Assembly (NCBI RefSeq): GCF_016862315.1
Contig: NZ_BOMS01000078.1
Span: 1 to 64,000, forward strand
Direction of reading: 5' to 3'
Source: Actinoplanes palleronii
Lineage (GTDB): Bacteria; Actinomycetota; Actinomycetes; Mycobacteriales; Micromonosporaceae
Length of the DNA: 64,000 nucleotides
In this document: positions 1 through 7,992 of the stretch, one piece after another
How the letters are laid out: each line of letters opens with the position of its first letter
How positions within the stretch are numbered: position 1 is the stretch's first letter
Program-made: the position numbers and the translations under genes
Notes under the pieces: model-generated
Told to the model about the DNA's origin: nothing
Database searches by the model: none
The model's input: only the letters and a program-made list of their open reading frames with translations

Positions 1-771
1 GCGGGAACCGGCGACCAGCGCGCCCAGGTCGAGCGTGTAGAGCTGCTTGTCCTTCAGCGTCTCGGGCACCTCGCCCTTGACGATGGACTGGGACAGGCCC
101 TCGACGACGGCGGTCTTGCCGACACCCGGCTCGCCGATCAGCACGGGGTTGTTCTTGGTGCGGCGGGACAGCACCTGCATGACCCGCTCGATTTCCTTCT
201 CCCGGCCGATGACCGGGTCGAGCTTGCCCTCGCGGGCGGCCTGCGTCAGGTTGCGCCCGAACTGGTCGAGGACCAGCGAAGTGGACGGCGCGGCTTCGCC
301 GGTGGCGGTGCCCGCGGCGGCCGGTTCCTTGCCCTGGTAGCCGGAGAGCAGCTGGATCACCTGCTGGCGGACCCGGTTCAGGTCGGCGCCGAGCTTCACC
401 AGGACCTGGGCGGCGACGCCCTCGCCCTCACGGATCAGGCCGAGCAGGATGTGCTCGGTGCCGATGTAGTTGTGGCCGAGCTGCAGCGCCTCCCGCAGGG
501 AGAGCTCCAGCACCTTCTTCGCCCGCGGCGTGAACGGGATGTGCCCGCTCGGCGCCTGCTGACCCTGGCCGATGATCTCCTCGACCTGCTGACGGACGCC
601 CTCGAGGGAGATGCCCAGACTCTCCAGGGCCTTGGCGGCGACGCCCTCACCCTCGTGGATCAGGCCGAGCAGGATGTGCTCTGTCCCGATGTAGTTGTGG
701 TTGAGCATCCGGGCCTCTTCTTGGGCCAGGACGACAACCCGTCGCGCTCGGTCGGTGAACCGCTCGAACAT
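1..771 (-). CDS. clpC: ATP-dependent Clp protease ATPase subunit ClpC, 5' part (truncated by window edge)
   Basis: AAA+ unfoldase that feeds substrates into the ClpP peptidase in the cytoplasm. Only the first 257 residues are present. Visible are the two Clp N-terminal repeats, each with the signature HNYIGTEHILLGLI, and then the start of the first ATPase module with Walker A GEPGVGKT at about residues 213-220. The ATG (MFERFTDRARR) has a GAGGAG-type ribosome binding site about 10 bases upstream. The gene reads out of the left edge without a break. It lies downstream of lsr2 on the same strand, but a strong hairpin separates the two, so it probably has its own promoter in 783-1078. Identification is secure. 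Confidence 0.97.
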   Translation of the reverse strand, partial: MFERFTDRARRVVVLAQEEARMLNHNYIGTEHILLGLIHEGEGVAAKALESLGISLEGVRQQVEEIIGQGQQAPSGHIPFTPRAKKVLELSLREALQLGHNYIGTEHILLGLIREGEGVAAQVLVKLGADLNRVRQQVIQLLSGYQGKEPAAAGTATGEAAPSTSLVLDQFGRNLTQAAREGKLDPVIGREKEIERVMQVLSRRTKNNPVLIGEPGVGKTAVVEGLSQSIVKGEVPETLKDKQLYTLDLGALVAGSR

Positions 772-802
772 GCCCTCGTGCTCCTCACGTGCCGTGCGCC
801 AA

Positions 803-821
803 TGTTGAGCCTGTCTCAACA
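803..821. promoter_or_regulatory. Inverted repeat in the clpC leader (HAIR-like half sites)
   Basis: Perfect 7-bp arms TGTTGAG and CTCAACA are separated by 5 bases, about 30 bases upstream of the clpC start. The half sites resemble the HspR/HAIR element (TTGAG...CTCAA), but the spacing is 5 rather than 9 bases. It is therefore either a variant operator or just a leader hairpin. The rest of 783-1078 shows no further gene. Confidence 0.3.
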
Positions 822-1000
822 GCTGGCGGGCCAGCGCACGGGCATCGGTGATACCCGTGCTGTAACTCTATCGCCGCCCGGAGACTCCGCTGGGCCCTCG
901 GAGCCCCTCGAAACGATCCGCGACGTTGATTTAGCCAACTTCGCACGCTCAGCGGCTGTTCCCCCACCCGAACGTGTACGCGGACAGCGAAATCCCCACA

Positions 1001-1040
1001 GTCCACAGGCTGTGGACAACAGCACCCTTCCTGTGGATAA
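1001..1040. promoter_or_regulatory. Cluster of DnaA-box-like sites upstream of clpC
   Basis: The palindrome GTCCACAG-g-CTGTGGAC (1001-1017) overlaps TGTGGACAA (1011-1019), a one-mismatch DnaA box on the minus strand. TGTGGATAA at 1032-1040 is an exact match to the reverse of the consensus TTATCCACA. Whether DnaA binds here is inference. Confidence 0.4.
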
Positions 1041-1078
1041 CGGTACTGAACGAGCGCTGACGACGGGCCGGAAGCACA

Positions 1079-1111
1079 GAGAGGGCGCACCGGTGACCGG
1101 TGCGCCCTCTC
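1079..1111 (-). terminator. Hairpin terminator after lsr2
   Basis: A 16-bp perfect stem (1079-1094 with 1096-1111, core GGGCGCACCGGT) lies 10 bases downstream of the lsr2 stop. There is no long U tract, as is usual for high-GC actinomycete terminators. Confidence 0.75.
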
Positions 1112-1121
1112 GTCACGAAGC

Positions 1122-1478
1122 TCAGGCCCGACCAGGGCCCTTCGAGTGGTACTCGTCGACGATCTCCTGCGGAATGCGGCCGCGGTCGGAGATGTCGTAA
1201 CCGGCCTTCTTGGCCCACTCCCGGATCGCCTTGTTCTGCTCCCGGTCCGCCGCCGCACCGCCCCGGCCACGCGCCGCGCGGCCGCCGACGACCACACCGC
1301 CGCGAGCCACCTTGGTGCCGGCCGTCACGTACGTAGCGAAGACCTCCCGCAATTCAGCGGCGTTCTTCTCCGAGAGGTCGATCTCGAACTGAATACCGTC
1401 GAGCGCGAACTTGACGGTCTCGTCGGCTTCGGTGCCGTCGATGTCATCGACCAGCTTGTGAATGATCTGCTTGGCCAC
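1122..1478 (-). CDS. lsr2: Nucleoid-associated protein Lsr2 (H-NS-like xenogeneic silencer)
   Basis: DNA-bridging protein that binds AT-rich DNA and silences acquired genes. At 118 residues it has the usual family length. The N-terminal dimerisation domain (MAKQIIHKLVDDIDGTEADE, beta-hairpin then helix) is followed by a basic linker. The C-terminal DNA-binding domain carries the RGR AT-hook-like motif (DRGRIPQEI, about residues 98-106). It starts at GTG with GGGAGGAT 8 bases upstream. It sits between lysS and clpC, the same context I recall in mycobacteria. It is relevant to this window because the low-GC genes at 23690-24990 and 27770-28060 are plausible Lsr2 targets; that link is inference. 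Confidence 0.97.
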   Translation of the reverse strand: MAKQIIHKLVDDIDGTEADETVKFALDGIQFEIDLSEKNAAELREVFATYVTAGTKVARGGVVVGGRAARGRGGAAADREQNKAIREWAKKAGYDISDRGRIPQEIVDEYHSKGPGRA

Positions 1479-1530
1479 GCGCCGTTATCCTCCCGAACAC
1501 AGGTTCTCTCCCACGCAATGGGAGAACAAT

Positions 1531-1579
1531 AACGCCAGGGGGACATCGCCCGTCAATGGCGGGGGCGATAATGGGCGTT
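1531..1579 (-). terminator. Interrupted hairpin after lysS
   Basis: Outer arms AACGCC (1531-1536) and GGCGTT (1574-1579) and inner arms ATCGCCC (1545-1551) and GGGCGAT (1563-1569) form a stem with an internal loop. It starts 4 bases after the lysS stop, so it is a likely terminator between lysS and lsr2. A smaller hairpin at 1503-1527 follows in the lsr2 leader. Confidence 0.5.
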
Positions 1580-1582
1580 CGG

Positions 1583-3091
1583 CTACTCTGCGCGGACCAA
1601 CGGGAAGAGGATCGTTTCCCGAATGCCCAGGCCGGTGAGCGCCATCAACAGCCGGTCGATTCCCATTCCCATGCCACCGGTCGGCGGCATTCCGTACTCC
1701 ATCGCACGGAGGAAATCCTCGTCCAGCTGCATCGCCTCGGCGTCGCCACCGGCGGCCAGCAGCGACTGGGTCTGCAGGCGGTCCCGCTGGACGACCGGGT
1801 CGACGAGCTCGGAATACCCGGTGGCGAGCTCGAAGCCGCCGATGTAGAGGTCCCACTTCTCGGTGAGGCCGGGGGTCTCCCGGTGCGCGGCGGTCAGCGG
1901 CGAGGTCTGCTCCGGGTAGTCCCGGACGAACGTCGGCTGCTGCAGGTTGTCCTGCGCGAGGTGCTCGAACAGCTCCTCGGCCAGCTTGCCGGCGCTCCAC
2001 TTGGGGTCGACGCCGAGCTGCACCTTCTCCGCGTACCGCTGGAGCTGGGCCAGATCGGTCGCGATGGTGACCTCCTCGCCGAGCGCCGCGGAGATCTCGC
2101 CGAACAGGGTGGTGGTCTTCCACTCACCGCTCAGGTCGAGCTCGGTGCCGTCGTAGTGGGTGACCACGTGCGAGCCGGTGATCGCCTGCGCGGCCTCCTG
2201 AATCCACTCCCGCGTCCAGACCTGCATGTCGTTGTAGTCGGCGTACGCGTGATACGCCTCGAGCATGGCGAACTCCGGCGAGTGCGAGGAGTCCATGCCC
2301 TCATTCCGGAAGTTCCTGTTGATCTCGAAGACCCGGTCGATGCCGCCGACCACGGCCCGCTTCAAAAACAGTTCCGGAGCGATCCGCAGATAAAGATCGG
2401 TGGCCATAGCGTTGCTGTGAGTCACAAACGGGCGAGCCGCCGCGCCACCGTGCAGCAACTGCAACATCGGCGTTTCCACCTCGAGATAATTGCGGCGGAA
2501 GAGCGACTCGCGAAGGCTACGCACCACGGTTGCCCGAGTACGCACAGTGTCCCTGGCCTGCGGCCGGACGATCAGATCCACATAGCGCTGCCGCACCCGG
2601 GTTTCCTCGGAAAGCGGCCGGTGCGCGACCGGCAGCGGGCGCAGCGCCTTGGCGCTCATCGCCCAGGAGTCGGCGAGGACCGAGAGCTCGCCCCGCCGGC
2701 TGGTGATCACCTCGCCGGTGACCGCGACCAGGTCGCCCAGGTCGACGAGGCGCTTCCAGTCCTCCAGGCGCTCGGCGCCGACCTTGTCCAGCGAGAGCAT
2801 CGCCTGCAGCTCGGTGCCGTCGCCCTCCCGCAGGGTGGCGAAGCAGAGCTTGCCACCACTCCGGAGGAAGATCACCCGGCCGGTGATCGACACCTGGTCG
2901 CCGGTGGCGGTGTCCGTCGGGACCTCCGCGTACTGCTTGCGGATCTCGGCCAGGGTGATGGTCCGGGGGACGGTGACCGGGTAGGGCGGCACACCCTCGG
3001 CCAGCATCCGGTCCCGCTTCGCCCGGCGGACCTTCATCTGCTCGGGCAGGTCCTCGGCGGGGTCAGTCACTGGCACGTTCTGCTCGGTCAC
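1583..3091 (-). CDS. lysS: Lysyl-tRNA synthetase, class II
   Basis: Charges tRNA-Lys with lysine in the cytoplasm. It has 502 residues, typical for bacterial LysS. The N-terminal OB-fold anticodon-binding domain includes VSITGRVIFLRSGGKLCFA (about residues 67-85). Class II catalytic motifs follow: motif 2 FRNEGMDSSHSPEF and motif 3 GMGIDRLLMALTG near the C-terminus. The GTG start (VTEQNVPVTD) has an AGGAAG-like site about 9 bases upstream. It lies 61 bases downstream of coaX on the same strand. Nothing unusual is seen. Confidence 0.97.
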   Translation of the reverse strand: MTEQNVPVTDPAEDLPEQMKVRRAKRDRMLAEGVPPYPVTVPRTITLAEIRKQYAEVPTDTATGDQVSITGRVIFLRSGGKLCFATLREGDGTELQAMLSLDKVGAERLEDWKRLVDLGDLVAVTGEVITSRRGELSVLADSWAMSAKALRPLPVAHRPLSEETRVRQRYVDLIVRPQARDTVRTRATVVRSLRESLFRRNYLEVETPMLQLLHGGAAARPFVTHSNAMATDLYLRIAPELFLKRAVVGGIDRVFEINRNFRNEGMDSSHSPEFAMLEAYHAYADYNDMQVWTREWIQEAAQAITGSHVVTHYDGTELDLSGEWKTTTLFGEISAALGEEVTIATDLAQLQRYAEKVQLGVDPKWSAGKLAEELFEHLAQDNLQQPTFVRDYPEQTSPLTAAHRETPGLTEKWDLYIGGFELATGYSELVDPVVQRDRLQTQSLLAAGGDAEAMQLDEDFLRAMEYGMPPTGGMGMGIDRLLMALTGLGIRETILFPLVRAE

Positions 3092-3152
3092 GGCACGGTC
3101 TTCCTGTGTGGTGGTGGGCTCTGCAAGACCTGGAAAGCCTACTCAGCCGTGC

Positions 3153-3911
3153 TCAGACGTTCCGCTCATATACCATCCGCAGCCCGATCAGCGTGATCAT
3201 CGGCTCGTGCGCGGTCAGCGTGCGGCACTCGTCCTTCACCAGCCAGGCCAGGCCACCGGTGGCGATCACCGCGCGCACCGGGCCGATCTCCTCGACCATC
3301 CGCTCGACGATCCGGTCCACCTGGCCGCCGAAACCGTAGTAGAGCCCGGACTGCAGGCACTCGACGGTGTTCTTGCCGATCACCGAGCGCGGCTTGGTCG
3401 GCTCCACCTTGCGCAGCTGGGCGGCGCGGGCGGCGAGCGCGTCGAAGGAGATCTCGATGCCCGGCGCGAACGCGCCACCGAGGAACTCGCCCTTCGCGCT
3501 GATCAGGTCGAAGTTCGTGGTGGTGCCGAAGTCGACGACGATCGACGGTCCGCCGTAGAGGGCGTGCGCCGCCAGGGTGTTCACCACCCGGTCGGCGCCG
3601 ACCTCCTTGGGGTTGTCGATGGCCAGCTGCACACCGGTCTTCACACCCGGTTCGACGATCACGCTGGGCACGTCGTCGTAGTACCGCTTCAGCATGGTGC
3701 GCAGGTTGCGCAGCGCGGCCGGCACGGTGGAGCAGGCCGCCACCCCGGTGATCTCGACCGCGTCACCGGCCAGCAGACCCCGGAACATCAGTCCGAGCTC
3801 GTCCGCTGTCGAGTTGGCGTCGGTCTTGATCCGCCAGTTGTGCACCAGCTTGTCGCCGTCGAAGGTCGCCAGCACGGTGTTGGTGTTACCGATGTCAATG
3901 CAAAGCAGCAC
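3153..3911 (-). CDS. coaX: Type III pantothenate kinase
   Basis: Phosphorylates pantothenate, the first step of coenzyme A synthesis. The 252-residue product has the family's ASKHA-fold signatures: the N-terminal phosphate loop DIGNTNTV (residues 5-12), GADRVVNTLAA, and DFGTTTNFD, which carries a catalytic acidic residue. The GTG start follows AGGGG with about 6 bases of spacing. It sits just downstream of nadC in a run of cofactor genes (panC, panD, nadB, nadC), linking pantothenate supply to CoA. Type III enzymes as a family are known to be insensitive to CoA feedback. Confidence 0.95.
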   Translation of the reverse strand: MLLCIDIGNTNTVLATFDGDKLVHNWRIKTDANSTADELGLMFRGLLAGDAVEITGVAACSTVPAALRNLRTMLKRYYDDVPSVIVEPGVKTGVQLAIDNPKEVGADRVVNTLAAHALYGGPSIVVDFGTTTNFDLISAKGEFLGGAFAPGIEISFDALAARAAQLRKVEPTKPRSVIGKNTVECLQSGLYYGFGGQVDRIVERMVEEIGPVRAVIATGGLAWLVKDECRTLTAHEPMITLIGLRMVYERNV

Positions 3912-3973
3912 GGGTGCCCCTAAGAATCACAATCAAGACCCTTATTTGTACGCGTCGCAGCCCGCCCGCCCGG

Positions 3974-4831
3974 TCAGCGGGGGCGCAGGTCCAGCGCGAT
4001 GTCGAGGATCGGCGACGAGTGGGTGAGCCCGCCCACCGACAGATAGTCCACACCGGTCGCCGCGTACGCCGCCGCCGTCGCCAGGGTCAGGTTGCCGGTC
4101 GCCTCCAGCTCGGCCCGCCCGCCGATCGCGCCGACCACCTCGGTCAGCAGCTCCGGGGTCATGTTGTCGCAGAGCAGGAACGTCGCGCCGGCCGCCACCG
4201 CCTCCTGCGCCTCGGCCAGCGTGGTCACCTCGACCTGCACCGCCACGTCCGGGAACGTCGCCCGCACCAGCCGGTACGCCGCGGTGATGCTGCCGGCCGC
4301 CAGCTTGTGGTTGTCCTTGATCATGGCGACGTCGTACAGGCCCATCCGCTTGTTGGTGCCGCCGCCGACCCGGACCGCGTACTTCTCCAGCGACCGCAGC
4401 CCCGGCGTGGTCTTGCGGGTGTCCAGCACCGTCGCCCGGCTGCCCTCGAGCTGGTCGGCCCACCTGCGGGTGTGCGTGGCCACCCCGGACATCCGGCTGA
4501 TCAGGTTGAGCGCGGTGCGCTCGGCGGTGAGCAGCGCCCGGGTCGGCCCGGTGATCACGGCAAGCACGTCGCCACGGACCACCCGGTCGCCCTCGGCGGC
4601 GATCTGCCGGAACTCGGCGTGCCCCTGCGAGGTGACCGCGAAGACCTCGGCGGCCACCGGCAGCCCGGCCACCACGCCGTCGGCCCGGGCCACCAGCTCG
4701 GCGGTGTCGGTCTGCTCGGCCGGGATGGTGGCCTCGCTCGTCACGTCACGGGGCGGCTCGCCCAGGTCCTCGGCGAGCGCGGTCAGCACGATCCGCTGGA
4801 CCTCGGCGAAGTCCAACACGTAGTCGATCAA
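3974..4831 (-). CDS. nadC: Nicotinate-nucleotide pyrophosphorylase (carboxylating)
   Basis: Converts quinolinate and PRPP to nicotinate mononucleotide, CO2 and pyrophosphate in de novo NAD synthesis. The product has 285 residues. Family motifs are LNLISRMSGVATHTRRW, then LDTRKTTPGLR and GGGTNKRMGLYDVAMIKDNH, which carry the phosphate- and quinolinate-binding basic residues. I place the start at TTG 4831, because it overlaps the nadB stop (TTGA) and has AGGAG about 6 bases upstream. A longer frame upstream has no support. An in-frame GTG at 4819 is a weaker alternative. The overlap implies translational coupling to nadB. Confidence 0.95.
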   Translation of the reverse strand: MIDYVLDFAEVQRIVLTALAEDLGEPPRDVTSEATIPAEQTDTAELVARADGVVAGLPVAAEVFAVTSQGHAEFRQIAAEGDRVVRGDVLAVITGPTRALLTAERTALNLISRMSGVATHTRRWADQLEGSRATVLDTRKTTPGLRSLEKYAVRVGGGTNKRMGLYDVAMIKDNHKLAAGSITAAYRLVRATFPDVAVQVEVTTLAEAQEAVAAGATFLLCDNMTPELLTEVVGAIGGRAELEATGNLTLATAAAYAATGVDYLSVGGLTHSSPILDIALDLRPR

Positions 4832-6474
4832 GACATCTCCTGGAAGGTCTGGGTCATCGCGCCGTCCGCGCCGATCGCGTCGAGCAGGTGGCCGCGCCAC
4901 TCGTCGGCCGCGGTCGGGTAATCCTCGCGCCAGTGGCAGCCACGCGTCTCCCGGCGGCTGCGTGCCGACGCGACGAGAGCGGTGGCGACGGTGAGCAGGT
5001 TCGTCGCCTCCCACGCCGCGGTGTTCGGGGTGGACCGGGACTCGGCCAGCCGGCTCAGCTCCTTGGCCGCGCCGGCCAGCGAGTCGGCCGAGCGCAGCAC
5101 GCCGGCGCCCCGGGTCATGGTGCGCTGCACGTCGGCCCGGATCCCGGCGTCGGCCACCCAGGCCGGTGTCAGGTTCATCCGCACCGGGTCGGCCTGGGCC
5201 GGCAGGTCGCGGCCGATGTCGTCGGCGATCCGCTTCGCGAAGACCAGGCCCTCCAGCAGCGAGTTGCTGGCCAGCCGGTTGGCGCCGTGCACGCCGGTGC
5301 AGGCCACCTCGCCGCAGGCGTACAGGCCCGGGATGGTGCTGCGGCCGTGCAGGTCGGTACGGACCCCGCCGGAGGCGTAGTGCGCGGCCGGGGCGACCGG
5401 GATCAGCTCGGTGGCCGGGTCGATGCCCGCGCCCCGGGTCGAGGCCATGATGGTCGGGAAGCGCTGCTCCAGGAACTCCTGGCCGAGGTGCCGGGCGTCC
5501 AGGTAGACGTGGTCCGCCCCGGTGGCCCGCAGCACCCGGTGGATGCCCTTGGCGACCACGTCGCGCGGTGCCAGCTCGGCCAGCTCGTGCTGCCCGACCA
5601 TGAACCGCACGCCGTTCTCGTCGACCAGGTGCGCGCCCTCGCCGCGCAGCGCCTCGGAGATCAGCGGCCGTTGCACCGCGGTCTCCCCGGCCGTCACGAA
5701 CGACGTCGGGTGGAACTGGACGAACTCCACGTCGGTGACCGCCGCGCCGGCCCGCAGCGCGAGCGCCACGCCGTCGCCGGTGGAGACCGAGGGGTTCGTG
5801 GTGGACGCGTAGATCTGGCCCATCCCGCCGGTGGCCAGCACGACCGCGCGGGCCAGCACGGCGCCCACGCCGTCCTCCGAGCCCTCGCCCAGCACGTGCA
5901 GGGTGATCCCGCAGGCCCGGCCGTCGGTGGCGCGCAGCAGGTCCAGCACCAGGGCGTGCTCGACGAGCCGGATCCACGGGTCGCGGCGGACCGCGGCGTG
6001 CAGGGCGCGCTGCACCTCGGCGCCGGTCGCGTCGCCACCGGCGTGCACGATCCGGTCGGCCCGGTGGCCGCCCTCGCGGGTCAGCATCAGCGAGCCGTCC
6101 GGGTTGCGGTCGAACTCGGCTCCCCGGCGGATCAGCTCCCGGATCCGGGCCGGGCCCTCCTCGACGAGGACCTTCACCGCTTCCGGGTCGCAGAGCCCGA
6201 CGCCGGCGATCTCCGTGTCGTACGCATGCGCCTGTGGTGTGTCCAGCGGGTCCAGCACCCCGGCGATGCCGCCCTGCGCCCAGCGCGTCGAACCGTCGTC
6301 AATATTGACCTTGGTGACCACGGTGACGTGCAGGCCCTGCTCCCGCAGGTGCAGAGCGGCGGTCAGGCCGGCGACCCCGGAACCGACCACGACCACGTCG
6401 GTGGTCTCGGTCCAGCCCGGCTCGGCGGCGGCGAGCCGGCGCGGTAGGGCCGGGAGATCCGCGAGAGGTGACAT
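4828..6474 (-). CDS. nadB: L-aspartate oxidase
   Basis: FAD enzyme that oxidises L-aspartate to iminoaspartate, the first step of de novo NAD synthesis. The product has 548 residues. The N-terminal dinucleotide-binding motif VVVGSGVAGLTAALHL lies at about residues 28-43. It is followed by the succinate dehydrogenase/fumarate reductase-type flavoprotein core (RWAQGGIAG, GGHRADRIVHAGGDATG) and a helical C-terminal domain. It is directly coupled to nadC. No nadA lies beside it in this window, so quinolinate synthase must be encoded elsewhere. A hairpin 17 bases upstream of the start separates it from the preceding gene. Confidence 0.96.
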   Translation of the reverse strand: MSPLADLPALPRRLAAAEPGWTETTDVVVVGSGVAGLTAALHLREQGLHVTVVTKVNIDDGSTRWAQGGIAGVLDPLDTPQAHAYDTEIAGVGLCDPEAVKVLVEEGPARIRELIRRGAEFDRNPDGSLMLTREGGHRADRIVHAGGDATGAEVQRALHAAVRRDPWIRLVEHALVLDLLRATDGRACGITLHVLGEGSEDGVGAVLARAVVLATGGMGQIYASTTNPSVSTGDGVALALRAGAAVTDVEFVQFHPTSFVTAGETAVQRPLISEALRGEGAHLVDENGVRFMVGQHELAELAPRDVVAKGIHRVLRATGADHVYLDARHLGQEFLEQRFPTIMASTRGAGIDPATELIPVAPAAHYASGGVRTDLHGRSTIPGLYACGEVACTGVHGANRLASNSLLEGLVFAKRIADDIGRDLPAQADPVRMNLTPAWVADAGIRADVQRTMTRGAGVLRSADSLAGAAKELSRLAESRSTPNTAAWEATNLLTVATALVASARSRRETRGCHWREDYPTAADEWRGHLLDAIGADGAMTQTFQEMS

Positions 6475-6490
6475 GTGGTCAGTACACTCC

Positions 6491-6518
6491 GCCCCCGCGT
6501 CCCCGTCACCGCGGGGGC
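6491..6518 (-). terminator. Hairpin terminator between septum-formation gene and nadB
   Basis: Perfect 9-bp G+C arms GCCCCCGCG (6491-6499) and CGCGGGGGC (6510-6518) with a 10-base loop, 18 bases after the upstream gene's stop. Confidence 0.6.
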
Positions 6519-6535
6519 GTCATCAGTGGTCACCG

Positions 6536-7471
6536 TTACTTGTACTGGACCGGCAGGGACTTGGTCCCCTTGCCCTTCAACGACGAGGTCAGCTCGGCGC
6601 CGTCCAGCCACAGGTAGCAGCGCACGCCACGATCACCCTGGGTCCACACGTCCGAGTTGCCGGGCAGCGAGACCACTCCGGTGCGGTACTGCAACTCCTT
6701 GTCGTTGGGCACCCCGGTGTACGCGGACACCACGGTCCGGCAGCCGTCGTGGAAGTCCTCCCAGGCCGCGTCGCCCTTGGGGTACGACGCGTCGGACGGC
6801 GCCTCCCACACCCCGGCGAACTCCGCGTTGTGCTTGCTGCCGCACGACGCCGGCGGCATGGTGTCGATCGCGCCGCCGTCGTCCAGCTTGATCGCGTAAC
6901 AGCTGAGCTCCAGGTCGGAACTGGCGGCCAGCGCGTTGCGCAGCGTGCCCTGCCGCTCCACCAGCGCGCCGTTGTCCTCGATCGAGTCGAGCTCCACTAC
7001 GTCGCAGCGGAACCAGCGTGAGCCGCCGGTCCAGGCCGCCGGCGACGGGTGGGTCACCCCGATCCACAGCCGCGCGGTCCGCCACGGCGCCCCGACGTAC
7101 GTGCTCACCTTCTGGTCACAGATCTGGTACGCGGCCCGCGCGGCCGCCGACGACTCGGCCGGCGGCTGCTCGGCGTCCGCGGACGAGCCGGTGTACGTGC
7201 CGACGTAGACCGTCTCGGTGCGGTGCTGGACCGAGCAGTCCACCTCCTCGTACGTCGCCCGGGGCCCGGTCGCCGCGAAGTTGGCCAGGTGGCAGGTCTC
7301 CGACATCGGCTCGAACCCGGTCGCCGGGGCCATCGCGCCCCAGTCGTTGGTGAGGTCGCCGTCGACGTTGCCGGGATTGCCGCACCCCGCCGCGAGCAGC
7401 AACATCACGCCCAGGGTGGCAGCCAGGTCGAAGCGCGGAGCGGGGCCCAGGAAGGCACGCCACTGTCGCAT
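6536..7471 (-). CDS. Septum-formation family lipoprotein
   Basis: Predicted exported lipoprotein of 311 residues. The N-terminus has a hydrophobic signal (LAATLGVMLLLAAGCG) with a lipobox cysteine at about residue 30. The mature part is rich in Cys and Trp and has two similar halves, each with a Cys-x-x-like pattern (VDCSVQHRTETVYVG and ASCGSKHNAEFAGV, each followed by a later CDQK or CRTV). This matches the actinobacterial septum-formation (Septum_form) family as I know it. The exact role is unproven. GGGAGG lies 8 bases before the ATG. The gene sits between panD and nadB, but hairpins and gaps suggest its own transcript. Confidence 0.75.
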   Translation of the reverse strand: MRQWRAFLGPAPRFDLAATLGVMLLLAAGCGNPGNVDGDLTNDWGAMAPATGFEPMSETCHLANFAATGPRATYEEVDCSVQHRTETVYVGTYTGSSADAEQPPAESSAAARAAYQICDQKVSTYVGAPWRTARLWIGVTHPSPAAWTGGSRWFRCDVVELDSIEDNGALVERQGTLRNALAASSDLELSCYAIKLDDGGAIDTMPPASCGSKHNAEFAGVWEAPSDASYPKGDAAWEDFHDGCRTVVSAYTGVPNDKELQYRTGVVSLPGNSDVWTQGDRGVRCYLWLDGAELTSSLKGKGTKSLPVQYK

Positions 7472-7563
7472 GAAGGAGCCTCCCGCACGCCGCCGATGTC
7501 CGATTTACGATCATATGGTGATCGGTCGGGTCCGACGGCGGCGTTCGGGAAAGTCACCCGGCG

Positions 7564-7992
7564 TCAGTGCGCGGACAGCGTGAGATCCCCGCGGACCAGC
7601 TCGTCGGCCATCCCGGTGACCGCCTCGGCCGGGTCGGTCCCCAGCTCGATCACCTGGTTGTCCGCGTCCACGTGGACCACGCGGGGCTGATAGGTACGCG
7701 CCTCGGCGCTGTCCATCTGACCGTAGGAGATCAGGATGACCAGGTCGCCGGGGTGCACCAGGTGCGCGGCGGCGCCGTTGATGCCGAGCACGCCGCTGCC
7801 CCGCTCACCGGCGATCACGTAGGTCTCCAGCCGCGCGCCGTTCGTCACGTCGACGATCGCCACCTGCTCGCCGGGCAGCAGGTCGGCCGCCTCCATCAGG
7901 TCGAGGTCGACGGTCACCGAACCGACGTAATGCAGGTCGGCCTGCGTCACGGTGGCCCGGTGGATCTTCGACTTCAACATGGTGCGGAGCAT
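7564..7992 (-). CDS. panD: Aspartate 1-decarboxylase precursor
   Basis: Makes beta-alanine from aspartate for pantothenate synthesis. It is a pyruvoyl enzyme of 142 residues. The self-cleavage site Gly24-Ser25 is visible in LHYVGSVTVD; Ser25 becomes the pyruvoyl group. Lys9 and Tyr22 positions of the family are retained (MLKSKIHRATVTQADLHY). The start codon overlaps the panC stop as ATGA, so the two are translationally coupled. Confidence 0.97.
   Translation of the reverse strand: MLRTMLKSKIHRATVTQADLHYVGSVTVDLDLMEAADLLPGEQVAIVDVTNGARLETYVIAGERGSGVLGINGAAAHLVHPGDLVILISYGQMDSAEARTYQPRVVHVDADNQVIELGTDPAEAVTGMADELVRGDLTLSAH

Noticed and set aside
783..1078. ClgR operator upstream of clpC
   Set aside because: The CGCTGAGCGTGCG stretch near 940-955 does not fit the ClgR spacing that I know.
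3974..5977. 667-aa minus-strand frame running through nadC into nadB
   Set aside because: The upstream part is an out-of-frame shadow of nadB; the TTG at 4831 with a ribosome site starts nadC.
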